A DNA stretch of 64,000 nt from Burkholderia territorii (GCF_902833055.1 NZ_CADFEJ010000021.1:1-64000); one strand, 5' to 3'; shown: positions 17,606 to 27,565, counted from the stretch's first letter. Program-made: numbers and translations. The notes: generated from the sequence alone by a model not told the origin.

Positions 17606-19792
17606 CTACCAGTTGTATTTCGCGCTCGCCAGCACCGTTCGCTCGTTGCCGAACACGCACACCGCATACGACTGGCAGCCGCTGACGTAGCGCCGGTCGA
17701 ACAGGTTCGCGACGTTCAACGCGAACCGCCAGTGACGCAGTTCGTAGTGCATCGCCAGGTCGTACAAGGTGGCGCTCGGCACCGTCAGCAAGTTGTCCGG
17801 CGCACCGGCCAACGCACTCTGATAGCGCACGCCCGCCCCGATCCCGACGCCCGCGAGCGCGCCGCCGTGCCAGGTCCAGTCCGCCCACAGCGACGCCATC
17901 TGCCTCGGCAGCGGGACCGACACCGGCCAGTTGTTCAGCGACGCATCGTTCGCCTGCACGTTCTTGACGTCCTGGTAAGCGTACGACGCGACGATCGACA
18001 ATTCACGCGTCACCTTCCCGACCGCACTCAGCTCGATGCCGCGCGAACGCACTTTTCCCGTCTGCACGGACGACGTGCCGGTGGGATCGAGATGCTGCGG
18101 CGCCGGCGTGACGACGTTGGTCTGATCGATCCGATAAACCGCGGCGGTGAGCATCAGGTTCCGGCCCGGCGGCTGCCAGCGCAGCCCGGCCTCGGTCTGC
18201 GCGCCGCGCGTCGGTTTCGGCAAGCCGCCGCCGTACATGCGCACGCCGATCACAGGATCGAACGACGTCGAGTAGCTGACATACGGCGCGAGCCCTGCGT
18301 CGCCCTGCCAGGTGAGCCCGACGCGTCCGGAAAATGCACTGATGTCCTGCTGCGTGCCGGTTCTGGCCACCCGATCGTCGAACCGCGCGCTCACGCGATC
18401 CTCGCGGCCGCCGAGCGTGAGCGTCCAGCGGTTCCAGCGGATCTGATCCTGCGCATACGCGCCGAGCGTATTCATGGCCGTGTACTGATCGAAACGCCCG
18501 AGCGACGTCCGGCCTGAAAAGATCGCGGCCGTCACCGGCAGATAGACCGGGTGGTACAGGTTCAGCGACGGCGCCAGCGCGAGCCACACGCTGTTGGTCG
18601 TCGTCTGCCGGTCGAATTGCAGGCCGAGCAACAACGTGTGTTCGAGCGGGCCGGTGGCGAAGCGCGCCTGTGCGCGGTTGTCGATGTCCAGCCGACTGTA
18701 GTTCAGCTGGAACAGCCCGGCGGTGCGCAGCATGTCGGTCGTACTGCCGGGCGCGAACCCGTTGCCGAATACCGTCGCGTCGTCGAGCGACAGCCGCGAC
18801 CAGCGCACGTCCTGTTGCAGCGTCCACATCGCATCGATGCGATGCTCGAGCGCGTAGCCGAGCGACCACTGCTTCTTCCGATAATCGTTGAACGCCGGGT
18901 CGCCCATGTAGATGTCCTGCGACAGGCGCCCGTTCGGGTTCGACAGCACCGTGCCCGACGCCGGCAGGAAGTTCGATGAAATGTCGCCGTGATCCTGCAG
19001 GAACGATGCGGACACCGTCAGCGACGTGTCGGCCGTCGGCCGCCAGCGCAACGACGGCGCCACCGCGACGCGCCGGTCGGCGCGCGGGCCGGTCGCCGCG
19101 TTGCCGTCGCGTGCGACACCGACGAAGCGATATGCAACCTTGCCGCCCGGATCCAGCGTGTCGCCGATATCGAGCATGGTCTGCTTGCGCGCATCGTTGC
19201 CGATCTGCACGCCGGCTTCGCGAATGCGCTCGCCGTCGGCGAGCTTGGTATGCGCATCGACGATCGCGCCCGGCTCACCGGCGCCGTAGAGCACCGACGT
19301 TGGCCCGCGCAGCACGGCGATCGAGTCGATCGTGTAAGGATCGACGCGCCAGTTCGCAATGACCGCCGTATTCGGCGCCGGCACGCCATCGACATACAGC
19401 GTCGGCGTGAAGCCGCGCAGCGCCGCATACCAGTCGGTGCGCGTGTCGGCGCCGAACGTCGCGAAGCCCGGCACATAGCGCAATGCCTGGTTCAGGTCGG
19501 TCGCGCCCGTCATCTCGATCTGTTGCGCGGTCACGAGGTTGGTCGTCTGCGGGATCTCGGCGATTGGCGTGTCGGTTCTGGTCGCGGTCGCCGTGCGCAA
19601 CCCGACCAGCCCGCGCGACGCACGCTCGGCCTCGCTTGTCACGTCGATCTTCGGCAGCATCGCCGGCGCGTCGGCTGGCCCCGTCGGCGCCGTATCGAAT
19701 GCCTGCGCGTATGCGCCGCCCGCCGCCGCGCACAACGTCCCCCCGGCCGCGATCGCGATTGCGCGTCGCACCGACCCTGTCGCAATTCCCAT
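17606..19792 (-). CDS. TonB-dependent siderophore receptor
   Basis: A 728-residue outer-membrane receptor for a ferric-siderophore or similar ligand. A signal peptide (MGIATGSVRRAIAIAAGGTL..., cleavage near GGAYA-QA) precedes a plug domain (about 60-185; IPQTTNLVTAQQIE, LYVDGVPAP, VLRGPTSVLYGAGEPGAIV) and a 22-strand barrel ending in the aromatic strand ASAKYNW. There is no N-terminal STN signalling domain, so it should not act through an anti-sigma factor. The start at 19792 is chosen because the signal peptide begins there; longer in-frame upstream sequence is Arg-rich and not coding-like. No siderophore synthesis gene is nearby, so the ligand may be a xenosiderophore. I see no clear Fur box. 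Confidence 0.92.
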   Translation of the reverse strand: MGIATGSVRRAIAIAAGGTLCAAAGGAYAQAFDTAPTGPADAPAMLPKIDVTSEAERASRGLVGLRTATATRTDTPIAEIPQTTNLVTAQQIEMTGATDLNQALRYVPGFATFGADTRTDWYAALRGFTPTLYVDGVPAPNTAVIANWRVDPYTIDSIAVLRGPTSVLYGAGEPGAIVDAHTKLADGERIREAGVQIGNDARKQTMLDIGDTLDPGGKVAYRFVGVARDGNAATGPRADRRVAVAPSLRWRPTADTSLTVSASFLQDHGDISSNFLPASGTVLSNPNGRLSQDIYMGDPAFNDYRKKQWSLGYALEHRIDAMWTLQQDVRWSRLSLDDATVFGNGFAPGSTTDMLRTAGLFQLNYSRLDIDNRAQARFATGPLEHTLLLGLQFDRQTTTNSVWLALAPSLNLYHPVYLPVTAAIFSGRTSLGRFDQYTAMNTLGAYAQDQIRWNRWTLTLGGREDRVSARFDDRVARTGTQQDISAFSGRVGLTWQGDAGLAPYVSYSTSFDPVIGVRMYGGGLPKPTRGAQTEAGLRWQPPGRNLMLTAAVYRIDQTNVVTPAPQHLDPTGTSSVQTGKVRSRGIELSAVGKVTRELSIVASYAYQDVKNVQANDASLNNWPVSVPLPRQMASLWADWTWHGGALAGVGIGAGVRYQSALAGAPDNLLTVPSATLYDLAMHYELRHWRFALNVANLFDRRYVSGCQSYAVCVFGNERTVLASAKYNW

Positions 19793-20439
19793 CGTTTCGA
19801 TTTTCTCCGTCGTGCCGTCGCGGCCCTGCCGCCTCGTGTGCTGCCTGCCGCGCACGCATCGGTGCGCGTCGTTCGATTGCGTGATCTTCGAGCGCGTGCA
19901 TGATATCGGCCGAGGATTGCGCGGTTTCATGAAGATGCACGCGCCCGCGTTCCCTGTGACGCGGACTCCGTACCGTCCGCCGGTGCCGCGCGTGTTCAAC
20001 GGAAAACGCGACCGCCGCGCGCCACGCAACCCGGGTCGCCTGTCGCGCAAGCCTGCTCGGTCATGTTCGCGATGTCGACGCGACGCCCGTCAGTGCCGCC
20101 CTGCGCGGTGCGACGCAACCGGCATCACGTCATATGTCGTGTGACAACACGATGAAAGAGTGAGCATCGATCGCTTGGGAGACCTGAAAAGCCCGCAGCG
20201 CGCCGGCCGGCGACGATCATATCTCGCAAACGTATCAATCGCCATTTGTTTCCACATTCTTAGCATGTTAATCAACAAATGCATCGCAATCGATATCCAT
20301 AAAATACATCCGCCCGATCGGGCAACCAGTGGTCGAAAAGTCTGATCCTTCCGGTACAATTCGCATCGTCATGCGATGACTGATTTCGAACGGCGCCGCT
20401 TCTTTTCAGCCGAGTCCCCACAAGGAAGGACACACGCAC
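19793..20439. other. Divergent promoter region between TonB receptor and lyase genes
   Basis: About 650 bp, no supported gene. It contains a short dyad TCGTGT-gaca-ACACGA (20137-20152) and an AT-rich segment at about 20230-20320. No recognisable Fur box, riboswitch or terminator. Confidence 0.5.
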
Positions 20440-22653
20440 ATGAACGACCCGCAGTTTCGGCCTGAATCCGGCGCGCGCATTTCCCGGCGCACCTTCCTTT
20501 ACAGCATCGGCGCGCTGGCACTTTCCGCGTGCGGCGACACGAAAGCGAGCGAAAGCGTCACCGGCGCCATGGCGGCCGCGACCGGCAATCGTGCACTCGC
20601 GCGCGTGGCCACCGGTACCGCCCCCATCGCCACGAACCACGCGTTCGCGCATCCCGGCCTGCTGCACACCCAGGCCGACTTCCAGCGAATCGCGCAGAAA
20701 GTGGCGGCCGCCGCATCGCCGTGGCGCGAGGGCTGGAACACGCTGATCGCGAACGCGCATGCGCAGTTGTCGTGGTCGCCGCGCCCGCAGGCCGTCGTCA
20801 CGCGCGGCGGCACCGGCTCGCAGAACTACCCGGTGCTGTACAAGGACATCGCGGCCGCGTATGCGTGCGCGCTGCGCTGGAAGATCTCCGGCGACACCGC
20901 GTATGCGGACAAGGCCGTGCAGATCATGAATGCGTGGTCGTCGACGCTGCAGAACCTTGCCGGCGATTCGAACGTCGACCTCGCTGCCGGCATCTACGGC
21001 TACGAGTTCGCGAACGCCGGCGAGATCATGCGCACCTACCGCGGCTGGGCCGCCGCCGACTTCGCCGCGTTCCAGGCGATGATGGCCGGCAAGTTCTACC
21101 CGATCAACGCCGATTTCCTGAACCGCCACAACAACACCGACATCACGCACTACTGGGCAAACTGGGATTTGTGCAATATCGCGTCGATGATGGCGATCGG
21201 CGTGCTGTGCGACGACCACGCGAAGTTCGACGAAGCCGTCAACTATTTCATCGACGGGCCCGGCAACGGCGCGATCGCGCAGGCCGTCTACTACCTGCAC
21301 CCGGGCCATCTGGGTCAATGGCAGGAGTCGGGCCGCGACCAGGGGCACAACACGCTCGGCATCGCGCTCGGCGGTGCGATCTGCGAAATGGCGTGGAACC
21401 AGGGCATCGACTTGTACGGACACGACAACAACCGTTTCCTCGCGGGTGCCGAATATGTCGCGAAGGCGAATCTCGTGCAGCCGGACGGCACGTTCCTTCC
21501 GGTGCCGTACGTACCGTATGCGAACGTCGATGTCACGCAAGCGCAATTCTCGAAGGCCAGCCAGGGCGCGATCCGTCCGTGCTGGGCGCTCGTCTACAAC
21601 CATTACGTGAACCGCAGGGGGCTGTCCGCGCCGTGGTCCGCGAAGTTCGCGCACGCGATCCAGCCCGAAGGCGGCGGCGGCAACTACGGCGAGGCGAGCG
21701 GCGGCTACGATCAGCTCGGCTACGGCACGCTGACATGCACGCGCGACCCCGTTGCGCCCGCACTCGCGCCGAGCGGGCTGACCGCGTGGCCGGCCGCCGG
21801 ACGGGTCGTGTTGTCGTGGTGGGGCATCGCGAACGCCATCAGCTACGACGTGAAGCGCGCCGCCACGGCGGGCGGCCCGTACAAGACCGTGGCAAGCGGC
21901 ATCGTCGACCCGCTCACCTACACGGACACGCCCGCGCAAGGCGTCTGGTACTACGTCATCAGTGCGCAAACCGCATCGGGCGAATCAGCAAATTCGGTCG
22001 AAGTCGCCGCGTCGACGGCACTGCAACTGCATACCATGCTGCCCTTCGACGAAATTGACGGCACGACCGCCGCGGACACATCCGGCAACGGTCATGCAGG
22101 TACGCTCGTCGGCGGCGCATCGCGCGTACCGGGGAAGATCGGCAACGCGGTGTCGCTCGACGGCGCCAGCGGCTACGTCGCGCTGCCGAACGACATCGTC
22201 GCCGACGTATCGGACTTCACGATCGCGGCGTGGGTGAACTGGCGCGGCGCACAGACGTGGGCGCGCATCTTCGATTTCGGTTCGGGCACCGGACGCTATC
22301 TGTTCGTCACGCCGAAAAGCGCGCGCGGGACGATGCGTTTCGCGATCACGACCAACGGCGGGCACGGCGAACGCACGATCGACGGCAACACCGCACTGCC
22401 GGCCGGGCAGTGGGCGCACGTCGCGGTCACGCTCTCTGCGACGACCGCGACGCTCTATCTGGACGGCAATGCAATCGGCTCGGCGGCCGACGTCATCTTC
22501 GCGCCTTGGCGAATCGGCAAGACCGCGCAGAACTGGATCGGACGCTCGCAGTATCCGGGCGATCCGTTCTTCAACGGCGCGATCGACGAGTTTCGCATCC
22601 ATCGCTGCGCGATGTCGGCCGCGCAGGTGAAGGCGCTCGCTCAACGCGCGTAA
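20440..22653 (+). CDS. Alginate-lyase-family polysaccharide lyase with LamG domain, secreted lipoprotein
   Basis: A 737-residue exported protein. The N-terminus combines a twin-arginine motif (SRRTFLYS, residues 15-22) with a lipobox (LSAC, Cys31). Residues about 75-430 resemble the alginate lyase alpha/alpha-barrel family, including an aromatic/Asn-rich segment (RHNNTDITHYWANWDLCN) and a QESGRDQGHN motif expected in the substrate cleft. A fibronectin-III-like section (about 440-530) and a LamG/concanavalin-like carbohydrate-binding domain (about 535-735; AAWVNWRGAQTWARIFDFG) follow. AAGGAAGGA precedes the ATG. The substrate is probably an acidic polysaccharide, but alginate itself is not proved. 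It stands alone and ends at a GC-rich palindrome. Confidence 0.85.
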   Translation: MNDPQFRPESGARISRRTFLYSIGALALSACGDTKASESVTGAMAAATGNRALARVATGTAPIATNHAFAHPGLLHTQADFQRIAQKVAAAASPWREGWNTLIANAHAQLSWSPRPQAVVTRGGTGSQNYPVLYKDIAAAYACALRWKISGDTAYADKAVQIMNAWSSTLQNLAGDSNVDLAAGIYGYEFANAGEIMRTYRGWAAADFAAFQAMMAGKFYPINADFLNRHNNTDITHYWANWDLCNIASMMAIGVLCDDHAKFDEAVNYFIDGPGNGAIAQAVYYLHPGHLGQWQESGRDQGHNTLGIALGGAICEMAWNQGIDLYGHDNNRFLAGAEYVAKANLVQPDGTFLPVPYVPYANVDVTQAQFSKASQGAIRPCWALVYNHYVNRRGLSAPWSAKFAHAIQPEGGGGNYGEASGGYDQLGYGTLTCTRDPVAPALAPSGLTAWPAAGRVVLSWWGIANAISYDVKRAATAGGPYKTVASGIVDPLTYTDTPAQGVWYYVISAQTASGESANSVEVAASTALQLHTMLPFDEIDGTTAADTSGNGHAGTLVGGASRVPGKIGNAVSLDGASGYVALPNDIVADVSDFTIAAWVNWRGAQTWARIFDFGSGTGRYLFVTPKSARGTMRFAITTNGGHGERTIDGNTALPAGQWAHVAVTLSATTATLYLDGNAIGSAADVIFAPWRIGKTAQNWIGRSQYPGDPFFNGAIDEFRIHRCAMSAAQVKALAQRA

Positions 22654-22679
22654 CAGGTGCCGCGTGCCCGCTCGCGAAT

Positions 22680-22695
22680 GCGCGCCGCGGCGCGC
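22680..22695. terminator. 16-bp GC palindrome between convergent genes
   Basis: GCGCGCCGCGGCGCGC is a perfect self-complementary sequence in the 80-bp gap between the lyase (rightward) and the amidohydrolase (leftward). A role in transcription termination is plausible. There is no T-run and no proper loop, so confidence is low. Confidence 0.35.
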
Positions 22696-22733
22696 CGTGC
22701 CTCCACCGCCCGCCGCCGCGACATCGCGCGCGT

Positions 22734-23921
22734 TCACGGCGACCGGCTGAAGTAACGCTGCGCCAACGCGACCCAATACCGGACCCCGGCCGGAATGATG
22801 TCGTCGTTGAAATCGTACTTCGGGTGATGCAGCGCCGGCGCGGCCGCTCCCGTCGGCGCATTGCCGATCAGCACATAAGCACCGGGGCGCGCCTCGAGCA
22901 TGAAGCCGAAGTCTTCGGAGGTCATGTTCGGCGGCACGTCGGCGTGAAGGCGTTCGTCGCCGAAGGTGTCGCGAATCACCGCTTCGCAGAGCGCGGTCTC
23001 GGCCGGCGTGTTGACCGTCGCCGGGTAATACTGAAAGAATTCGACGTCGACTTGCGCGCCATGCGCGCGGGCGAGCGCCTCGCAGACGAGCCGCACGTCG
23101 CGCTGCAACTGTTGCTGCAATGTCGACGACAGCGTGCGAATCGTCCCCCGCAGTTCGGCGCTGTCCGGAATGACGTTGTCCGTCGTGCCAGCATGGAACA
23201 TGCAGACGGAAATGACGGCCGGATCCACGGGATCCTTGTGCCGTGCGGCGATGGTCTGGCACTGCAGCACCATCGAACAGGCAAGCGGAACGGGATCGAT
23301 GCCCAGGTGCGGCTGCGCCGCATGCGCGCCCTTGCCGGTAACCGTGATCCTGAACCGCGAGCCCGCGGCCATGATGGCCCCCGTGCGCAAACCGAAATGC
23401 CCGGCCGGCAAGCCCGGCCAGTTGTGCATGCCGAATACCGCCTCCGTCGGGCATTGCTCGAACAGCCCGTCGTCGATCATCTTCCGCGCGCCCGCGCCGC
23501 CCTCTTCGCCGGGCTGGAACACGAAATGAACCGTGCCCGCCAACTGCGGCAGCGCCTTCAGCACGCGCGCCGCGCCGAGCAGCATGACGGTATGCCCGTC
23601 ATGCCCGCACGCGTGCATGATCCCTTGCACGCTGGATGCATGCGCGAAGTCGTTGGCTTCCTGGATCGGCAGCGCATCCAGATCGGCGCGCAGCACGATT
23701 CCACGGCCCCGGTCCGCACCGGGCAGGCTCGCGACGACGCCCGTGCCGCCCAGCCCGCGCGTCACCGCATAACCCATATCTTCGAGCTCGCGGGCGACGA
23801 CGTCGGCCGTCCGGTGTTCCTCGAATCGCAACTCCGGATGCGCATGCAGGTCGCGACGCAAGGTCGCCCAGTGCGCGTGATGCGTGTCCAACGACGTCTC
23901 GGGGATGATGGCGTTTTCCAA
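22734..23921 (-). CDS. M20-family amidohydrolase (hippurate hydrolase/N-acyl-amino-acid deacylase type)
   Basis: A 395-residue zinc-dependent peptidase-like hydrolase that releases an amino acid from an N-acyl or similar amide. It has the usual motifs: LRRDLHAHPEL near the start, RADLDALPI, ACGHDGHTVMLLGAA, FQPGEEGGAGA, a dimerisation-domain segment GKGAHAAQPHLG, and MTSEDFGFM near the C-terminus. The start is taken as TTG at 23921 (GAGAGGG 6-7 nt upstream, length normal for the family). A TTG at 23975 overlapping the upstream stop would add 18 residues. Last gene of the leftward amine/amino-acid catabolic block. Confidence 0.9.
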   Translation of the reverse strand: MENAIIPETSLDTHHAHWATLRRDLHAHPELRFEEHRTADVVARELEDMGYAVTRGLGGTGVVASLPGADRGRGIVLRADLDALPIQEANDFAHASSVQGIMHACGHDGHTVMLLGAARVLKALPQLAGTVHFVFQPGEEGGAGARKMIDDGLFEQCPTEAVFGMHNWPGLPAGHFGLRTGAIMAAGSRFRITVTGKGAHAAQPHLGIDPVPLACSMVLQCQTIAARHKDPVDPAVISVCMFHAGTTDNVIPDSAELRGTIRTLSSTLQQQLQRDVRLVCEALARAHGAQVDVEFFQYYPATVNTPAETALCEAVIRDTFGDERLHADVPPNMTSEDFGFMLEARPGAYVLIGNAPTGAAAPALHHPKYDFNDDIIPAGVRYWVALAQRYFSRSP

Positions 23922-23971
23922 TTTCGACCCTCTCGCAAGGCAAACCGGTTCAAGTCGGGGCTGCGGCCGCG

Positions 23972-25441
23972 TCAATCATGAAATCCCACGATCGACTTGA
24001 CCTCCATGTACTCTTCCATCCCTTCGATCCCGTATTCACGACCGTTGCCCGACTGCTTGTATCCGCCGAACGGCGCCTGAGGATCCCATGCCGGGTAGTT
24101 CAGGTGCACCTGCCCCGACCGAATGCGCGCAGCCACCGCACGCACGCGCTCCATGTCCGTGCCCTGCACGTGCGCGCCAAGCCCGTAGACCGTATCGTTC
24201 GCGATGGCGAGGGCTTCGTCGACGGTATCGTAAGGCAGGATCGCGAGGACCGGGCCGAAGATCTCCTGCTGCGCGATCGCCATGTCGGTGCGGACGTCGG
24301 AAAAGATGGTCGGCCGCACGTAGAACCCGCGGTCGAATCCCGCCGGCCGCCCCGGGCCGCCGGCGATCAGCTTCGCCCGTTCGTCGATGCCCGCATCGAT
24401 CATGTGCGCGACCCGGCCGAACTGCGCGCGATTGGCCAGCGGGCCGTGCGTGGTCGCCTCGGCGAACGGATCGCCGACGACCATTCGCTCGATTGCCGCG
24501 ACGGCCAGCGCCTCGACGTCGGCCAGCGCGCCGCGCGGCACGATCAGCCGGGTCGGCGCGCTGCACGACTGGCCCATGTTCCGGAACGCGGCGGCAACGC
24601 CCGGCGCGATGGCGCGCGACAGGTCCGCATCGGGCAACACGATGTTCGGCGACTTGCCGCCAAGCTCCTGTGCGACGCGCTTGACGGTCGGCGCCGCCGC
24701 CTGCGCGACCAGCACGCCGGCACGCGTCGACCCGGTGATCGACACCATGTCGACTTCGGCGTGCGACGCGAGCGCCGCGCCCACTTCCGTTCCGCTGCCG
24801 CTTACGAGGTTGAACACACCCGCGGGCACGCCCGCATCGGCGATCACTTCCGCGAACAGCAACGCGCTGAGCGGCGACAGCTCGCTGGGCTTCAACACCA
24901 CCGTGCAGCCCGCCGCGAGCGCCGGTCCGACCTTCGCGGTGATCTGGTAGATCGGCCAGTTCCACGGCGTGATCAACGCGCAGACACCGATCGGCTCGCG
25001 CACGATCGCGGTCGTCCCGCGCCGGGTGCGAAACGGATAGCTGGCGAGATTGTCGCGCGCGACGCGGATATGTTCGGCCGCGAGCGGCACATGCGCGCTG
25101 CGTGCATAGCCGATCGGCGCGCCCATTTCCAGCGCGAGTGCCATGGCGAACTGTTCGGCACGCGCGAGGATCAGCGCGTGAATGCGGTCGAGGAACGCCG
25201 CGCGTTCTTGCGGTGGCGTCGCCGACCAGCGCTCGAACGCACTGCGTGCGGCCTGCACCGCGCGGTCGGCGTCGCGCGCGTTACCGAGCGGGATGTCGCA
25301 CAGCACGTCTTCGGTGGACGGGCAGACGACCGCGAAACGGTCGCCGCCGTCCGGCACAACCCAGTCGCCGTCGATGAAGAAGCGATCGAGCCTGCCGGCT
25401 TCTCTCAGATGACGAACCGGTGAAGCGATGGATGAATTCAT
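23972..25441 (-). CDS. NAD(P)-dependent aldehyde dehydrogenase
   Basis: A 489-residue aldehyde dehydrogenase that oxidises an aldehyde to the acid in the cytoplasm. Motifs: ITPWNWPIYQ in the cofactor fold, catalytic base Glu259 (QELGGKSPN), catalytic Cys293 (GQSCSAPTR) and the late EIFGPVLAIL. AAGGA lies about 9 nt before the ATG at 25441. It lies between the FAD oxidase and the M20 hydrolase and is likely to remove the aldehyde produced when a primary or secondary amine is oxidised by the neighbouring flavin enzymes. Exact substrate unknown. Confidence 0.92.
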   Translation of the reverse strand: MNSSIASPVRHLREAGRLDRFFIDGDWVVPDGGDRFAVVCPSTEDVLCDIPLGNARDADRAVQAARSAFERWSATPPQERAAFLDRIHALILARAEQFAMALALEMGAPIGYARSAHVPLAAEHIRVARDNLASYPFRTRRGTTAIVREPIGVCALITPWNWPIYQITAKVGPALAAGCTVVLKPSELSPLSALLFAEVIADAGVPAGVFNLVSGSGTEVGAALASHAEVDMVSITGSTRAGVLVAQAAAPTVKRVAQELGGKSPNIVLPDADLSRAIAPGVAAAFRNMGQSCSAPTRLIVPRGALADVEALAVAAIERMVVGDPFAEATTHGPLANRAQFGRVAHMIDAGIDERAKLIAGGPGRPAGFDRGFYVRPTIFSDVRTDMAIAQQEIFGPVLAILPYDTVDEALAIANDTVYGLGAHVQGTDMERVRAVAARIRSGQVHLNYPAWDPQAPFGGYKQSGNGREYGIEGMEEYMEVKSIVGFHD

Positions 25442-25502
25442 TACACGATGTCCTTGAGTCGATGCCGTGCGCCCGCGAACGGGCGAAGCCGCCGTGTGCC
25501 GA

Positions 25503-26828
25503 CTAGAAATCGGCGACCTTGCCCCACGCGGAATCGCCGAACCGGCTCGGCCGATACGGGATCGGGTCCACGATCGGTTGCGCACCCGTGGCGAGATCCG
25601 CGATCAGGTGACCGGCGCCGGGGCCGATGCCGAAGCCATGACCGGAAAAGCCTGCGGCCAGGATCAATCCCGGCACGCCCGGCACTTCGCCGATCCCCGG
25701 CACGCCGTCCGGCGTGCTGTCGACGTACCCTGCCCATGCATGCGTGATCGTCGATTCGCGAAGTTCCGGGAGCAATTCGACGGCGCGACGGTACGTTTCG
25801 GCGATGGTCGGCATGTCGGGCTTCGGATCGAGGATGCGCACCGCCTCCATCGGCGTCGGCGCATCGAGCCGCCAGCGCTTCAGCGTTTCGTGTCCGCCGC
25901 GCATCCCTTCGAGGCCGCCCGGCAGCAGATTGCGCCAGCGCTTCGCGAACATCGGCACGAACTGCGGCGCGAATCGCAGGAACTGCGGCGTCACGTCCAC
26001 GCGTGCGCGGCCGCTGATGGCCAGTGCGTAGCGCCCGTCGCCGCGACGCGTCACGGACACGCCGGACGTGTACAGCGCATCCGGCAAGCGCTGCTCGATG
26101 GGCGACACGCTCAGGATCGACTGGCGGATCGACGCCTGCGGAAAGCGGATGCCGAGCTGCCGGCAAAACGACGACGCCCACGCGCCGCCGGCGAGCACGA
26201 CCGTCCTGGCCTTGATCACGCCGGCTTCGGTGACGACGCCGCTGACGCGCCCGCCCTCCAGCTCGATGCCGCGCGCAGCGCAGTGCTGATTGACGCTGCC
26301 GCCGAGCTTCATGAACGCGGCCGCCACGGCCGGCGCGGCCTTTCCCGGGTCGGCCGTGCCGTCGCTCGGCGAGAACACGCCGCCCTTCCACGGCCGGCCG
26401 GTCACGCGCCCGCGCTCGCCGGCCTGCTTGCTGTCGAGCATGTACGTCGTCACGCCTGCCGTCTTCGCGAACTCGCCCCAGCTGGCCCAGCGCGCCAGCT
26501 CGGCCTCGTCGTTGCTCAGATACAGCAGCCCGCAGCGATGAAAGCCCGTGTCTTCGCCGGATTCGGCGGCGAAGCGCTCCCACAGATCGATGCTCTTGCT
26601 CGCCATCGGCAATTCGCGTTCGTCGCGGTTCTGCTGCCGGCACCAGCCCCAGTTGCGGCTCGACTGCTCGGCCCCGATTCGGCCCTTCTCGACCAGCGCG
26701 ACCGACACGCCGCGCCGGGCCAGGTAGTACGCGGTGAAAACGCCGATGATGCCGCCGCCGATCACGACGACGTCGGCCGAAGCCGGCGGCGTGGACGGCG
26801 TTTCGATTTGGCGCAACGGAGGGGACAT
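25503..26828 (-). CDS. FAD-dependent amino acid/amine oxidoreductase (DAO family)
   Basis: A 441-residue DadA/DAO-type flavoprotein. An N-terminal dinucleotide motif (DVVVIGGGIIGVFTAYYLA) is followed by VALVEKGRIGAEQSSRNWGW, a motif of D-amino-acid/opine oxidases, and a C-terminal FAD contact (AAGFSGHGFGIGPGAG). AAGGAG precedes the ATG by 7 nt. Only 2 bp separate the stop of the upstream bicupin gene from this ATG, so they are cotranscribed. Likely oxidises the C-N bond of an imported amino-acid derivative. Paralogous in type to the second flavoprotein at 28.3-29.6 kb. Confidence 0.9.
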   Translation of the reverse strand: MSPPLRQIETPSTPPASADVVVIGGGIIGVFTAYYLARRGVSVALVEKGRIGAEQSSRNWGWCRQQNRDERELPMASKSIDLWERFAAESGEDTGFHRCGLLYLSNDEAELARWASWGEFAKTAGVTTYMLDSKQAGERGRVTGRPWKGGVFSPSDGTADPGKAAPAVAAAFMKLGGSVNQHCAARGIELEGGRVSGVVTEAGVIKARTVVLAGGAWASSFCRQLGIRFPQASIRQSILSVSPIEQRLPDALYTSGVSVTRRGDGRYALAISGRARVDVTPQFLRFAPQFVPMFAKRWRNLLPGGLEGMRGGHETLKRWRLDAPTPMEAVRILDPKPDMPTIAETYRRAVELLPELRESTITHAWAGYVDSTPDGVPGIGEVPGVPGLILAAGFSGHGFGIGPGAGHLIADLATGAQPIVDPIPYRPSRFGDSAWGKVADF

Positions 26829-26830
26829 GT

Positions 26831-27565
26831 TCAGTCTCCTTCGGTTGATACGTGGACGTTCTGCACGACGTAGAATTTCGCCACGCGTTCGCTGCTTTCC
26901 CATCCGATCGATGCGCCGCGCGGCACGAAGAGCGCGTCACCGGCGCCGAGCGCCAGCACGCTGCCGTCGGGCGCGGCGAACCGTACGCTGCCGGCGAGCA
27001 GAAGCATGAACTCGTTCGCGCGATGCGGGCGCACGATCCGGTGATAGGGCGTCGAATCCCATGTGCCCGCGCAGTACGCGGCGCCGTCGTCGATGAACAC
27101 GTTGTCGCTGCGGCATTGCGGTGCGGGGCCGAGCAGCACCTCGGCCGGCAGCGACGCCGACGGCTTGAAGTCGGCGTCGGCGCGCAGCGCGAACACGCCG
27201 CGCTTCGTCGGTTCAGTGCACGCGGCGGCGCAGAACATGACGAGCACGCGCGATTCCGCCGCGACGCGAAGCGCCGTGCCGGCGCCGATGACGGCCCCTT
27301 CCCCCGGGCCCAGCACCAACGCCGCCGCACCCGCCGCTTCCAGCGTCAGTTCGCCTTCGACGACGATGAGGGTCTCGATGTGCGGATAACGCGTGACGTC
27401 GAATTCGCCGACGAACCGGATCCTCCCGGCGGCCATCGCGTCGGGCCCTTCCCACGCGATCTCCCGATGTCGCGCGAACGGATCGCGCTCGCCGAATGCC
27501 TGCTTGCGGAAGGCGGTTGGATTGGTCGTGCCGTCGGCACGGTGCAACACGAACACTGCGGTCAT
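26831..27565 (-). CDS. Bicupin protein (DUF861/EutQ-like)
   Basis: A 244-residue protein of two cupin barrels, about 40-115 and 160-240. The second has the Cupin_3 pattern: AGTWDSTPYHRIVRPH, NEFMLLLAGSVRF, then LGAGDALFVPRGASIGWE. AGGAG lies just before the ATG at 27565. Such cupins often accompany DAO-type oxidases in amino-acid or opine catabolic operons, but the reaction is not established. A resemblance to ureidoglycine aminohydrolase-like bicupins is possible. Confidence 0.82.
   Translation of the reverse strand: MTAVFVLHRADGTTNPTAFRKQAFGERDPFARHREIAWEGPDAMAAGRIRFVGEFDVTRYPHIETLIVVEGELTLEAAGAAALVLGPGEGAVIGAGTALRVAAESRVLVMFCAAACTEPTKRGVFALRADADFKPSASLPAEVLLGPAPQCRSDNVFIDDGAAYCAGTWDSTPYHRIVRPHRANEFMLLLAGSVRFAAPDGSVLALGAGDALFVPRGASIGWESSERVAKFYVVQNVHVSTEGD

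Noticed and set aside
19793..20439. Search for a Fur box upstream of the TonB receptor
   Set aside because: No sequence close to GATAATGATAATCATTATC was seen; only a weak unrelated dyad.
23922..23975. Upstream TTG start for the M20 hydrolase
   Set aside because: It overlaps the previous stop, but the TTG at 23921 has a better ribosome site and gives the usual family length; kept as an alternative.
22230..23981. Plus-strand frame of 583 codons over the amidohydrolase gene
   Set aside because: Antisense of a clear M20 gene; Arg-rich and without domain features.
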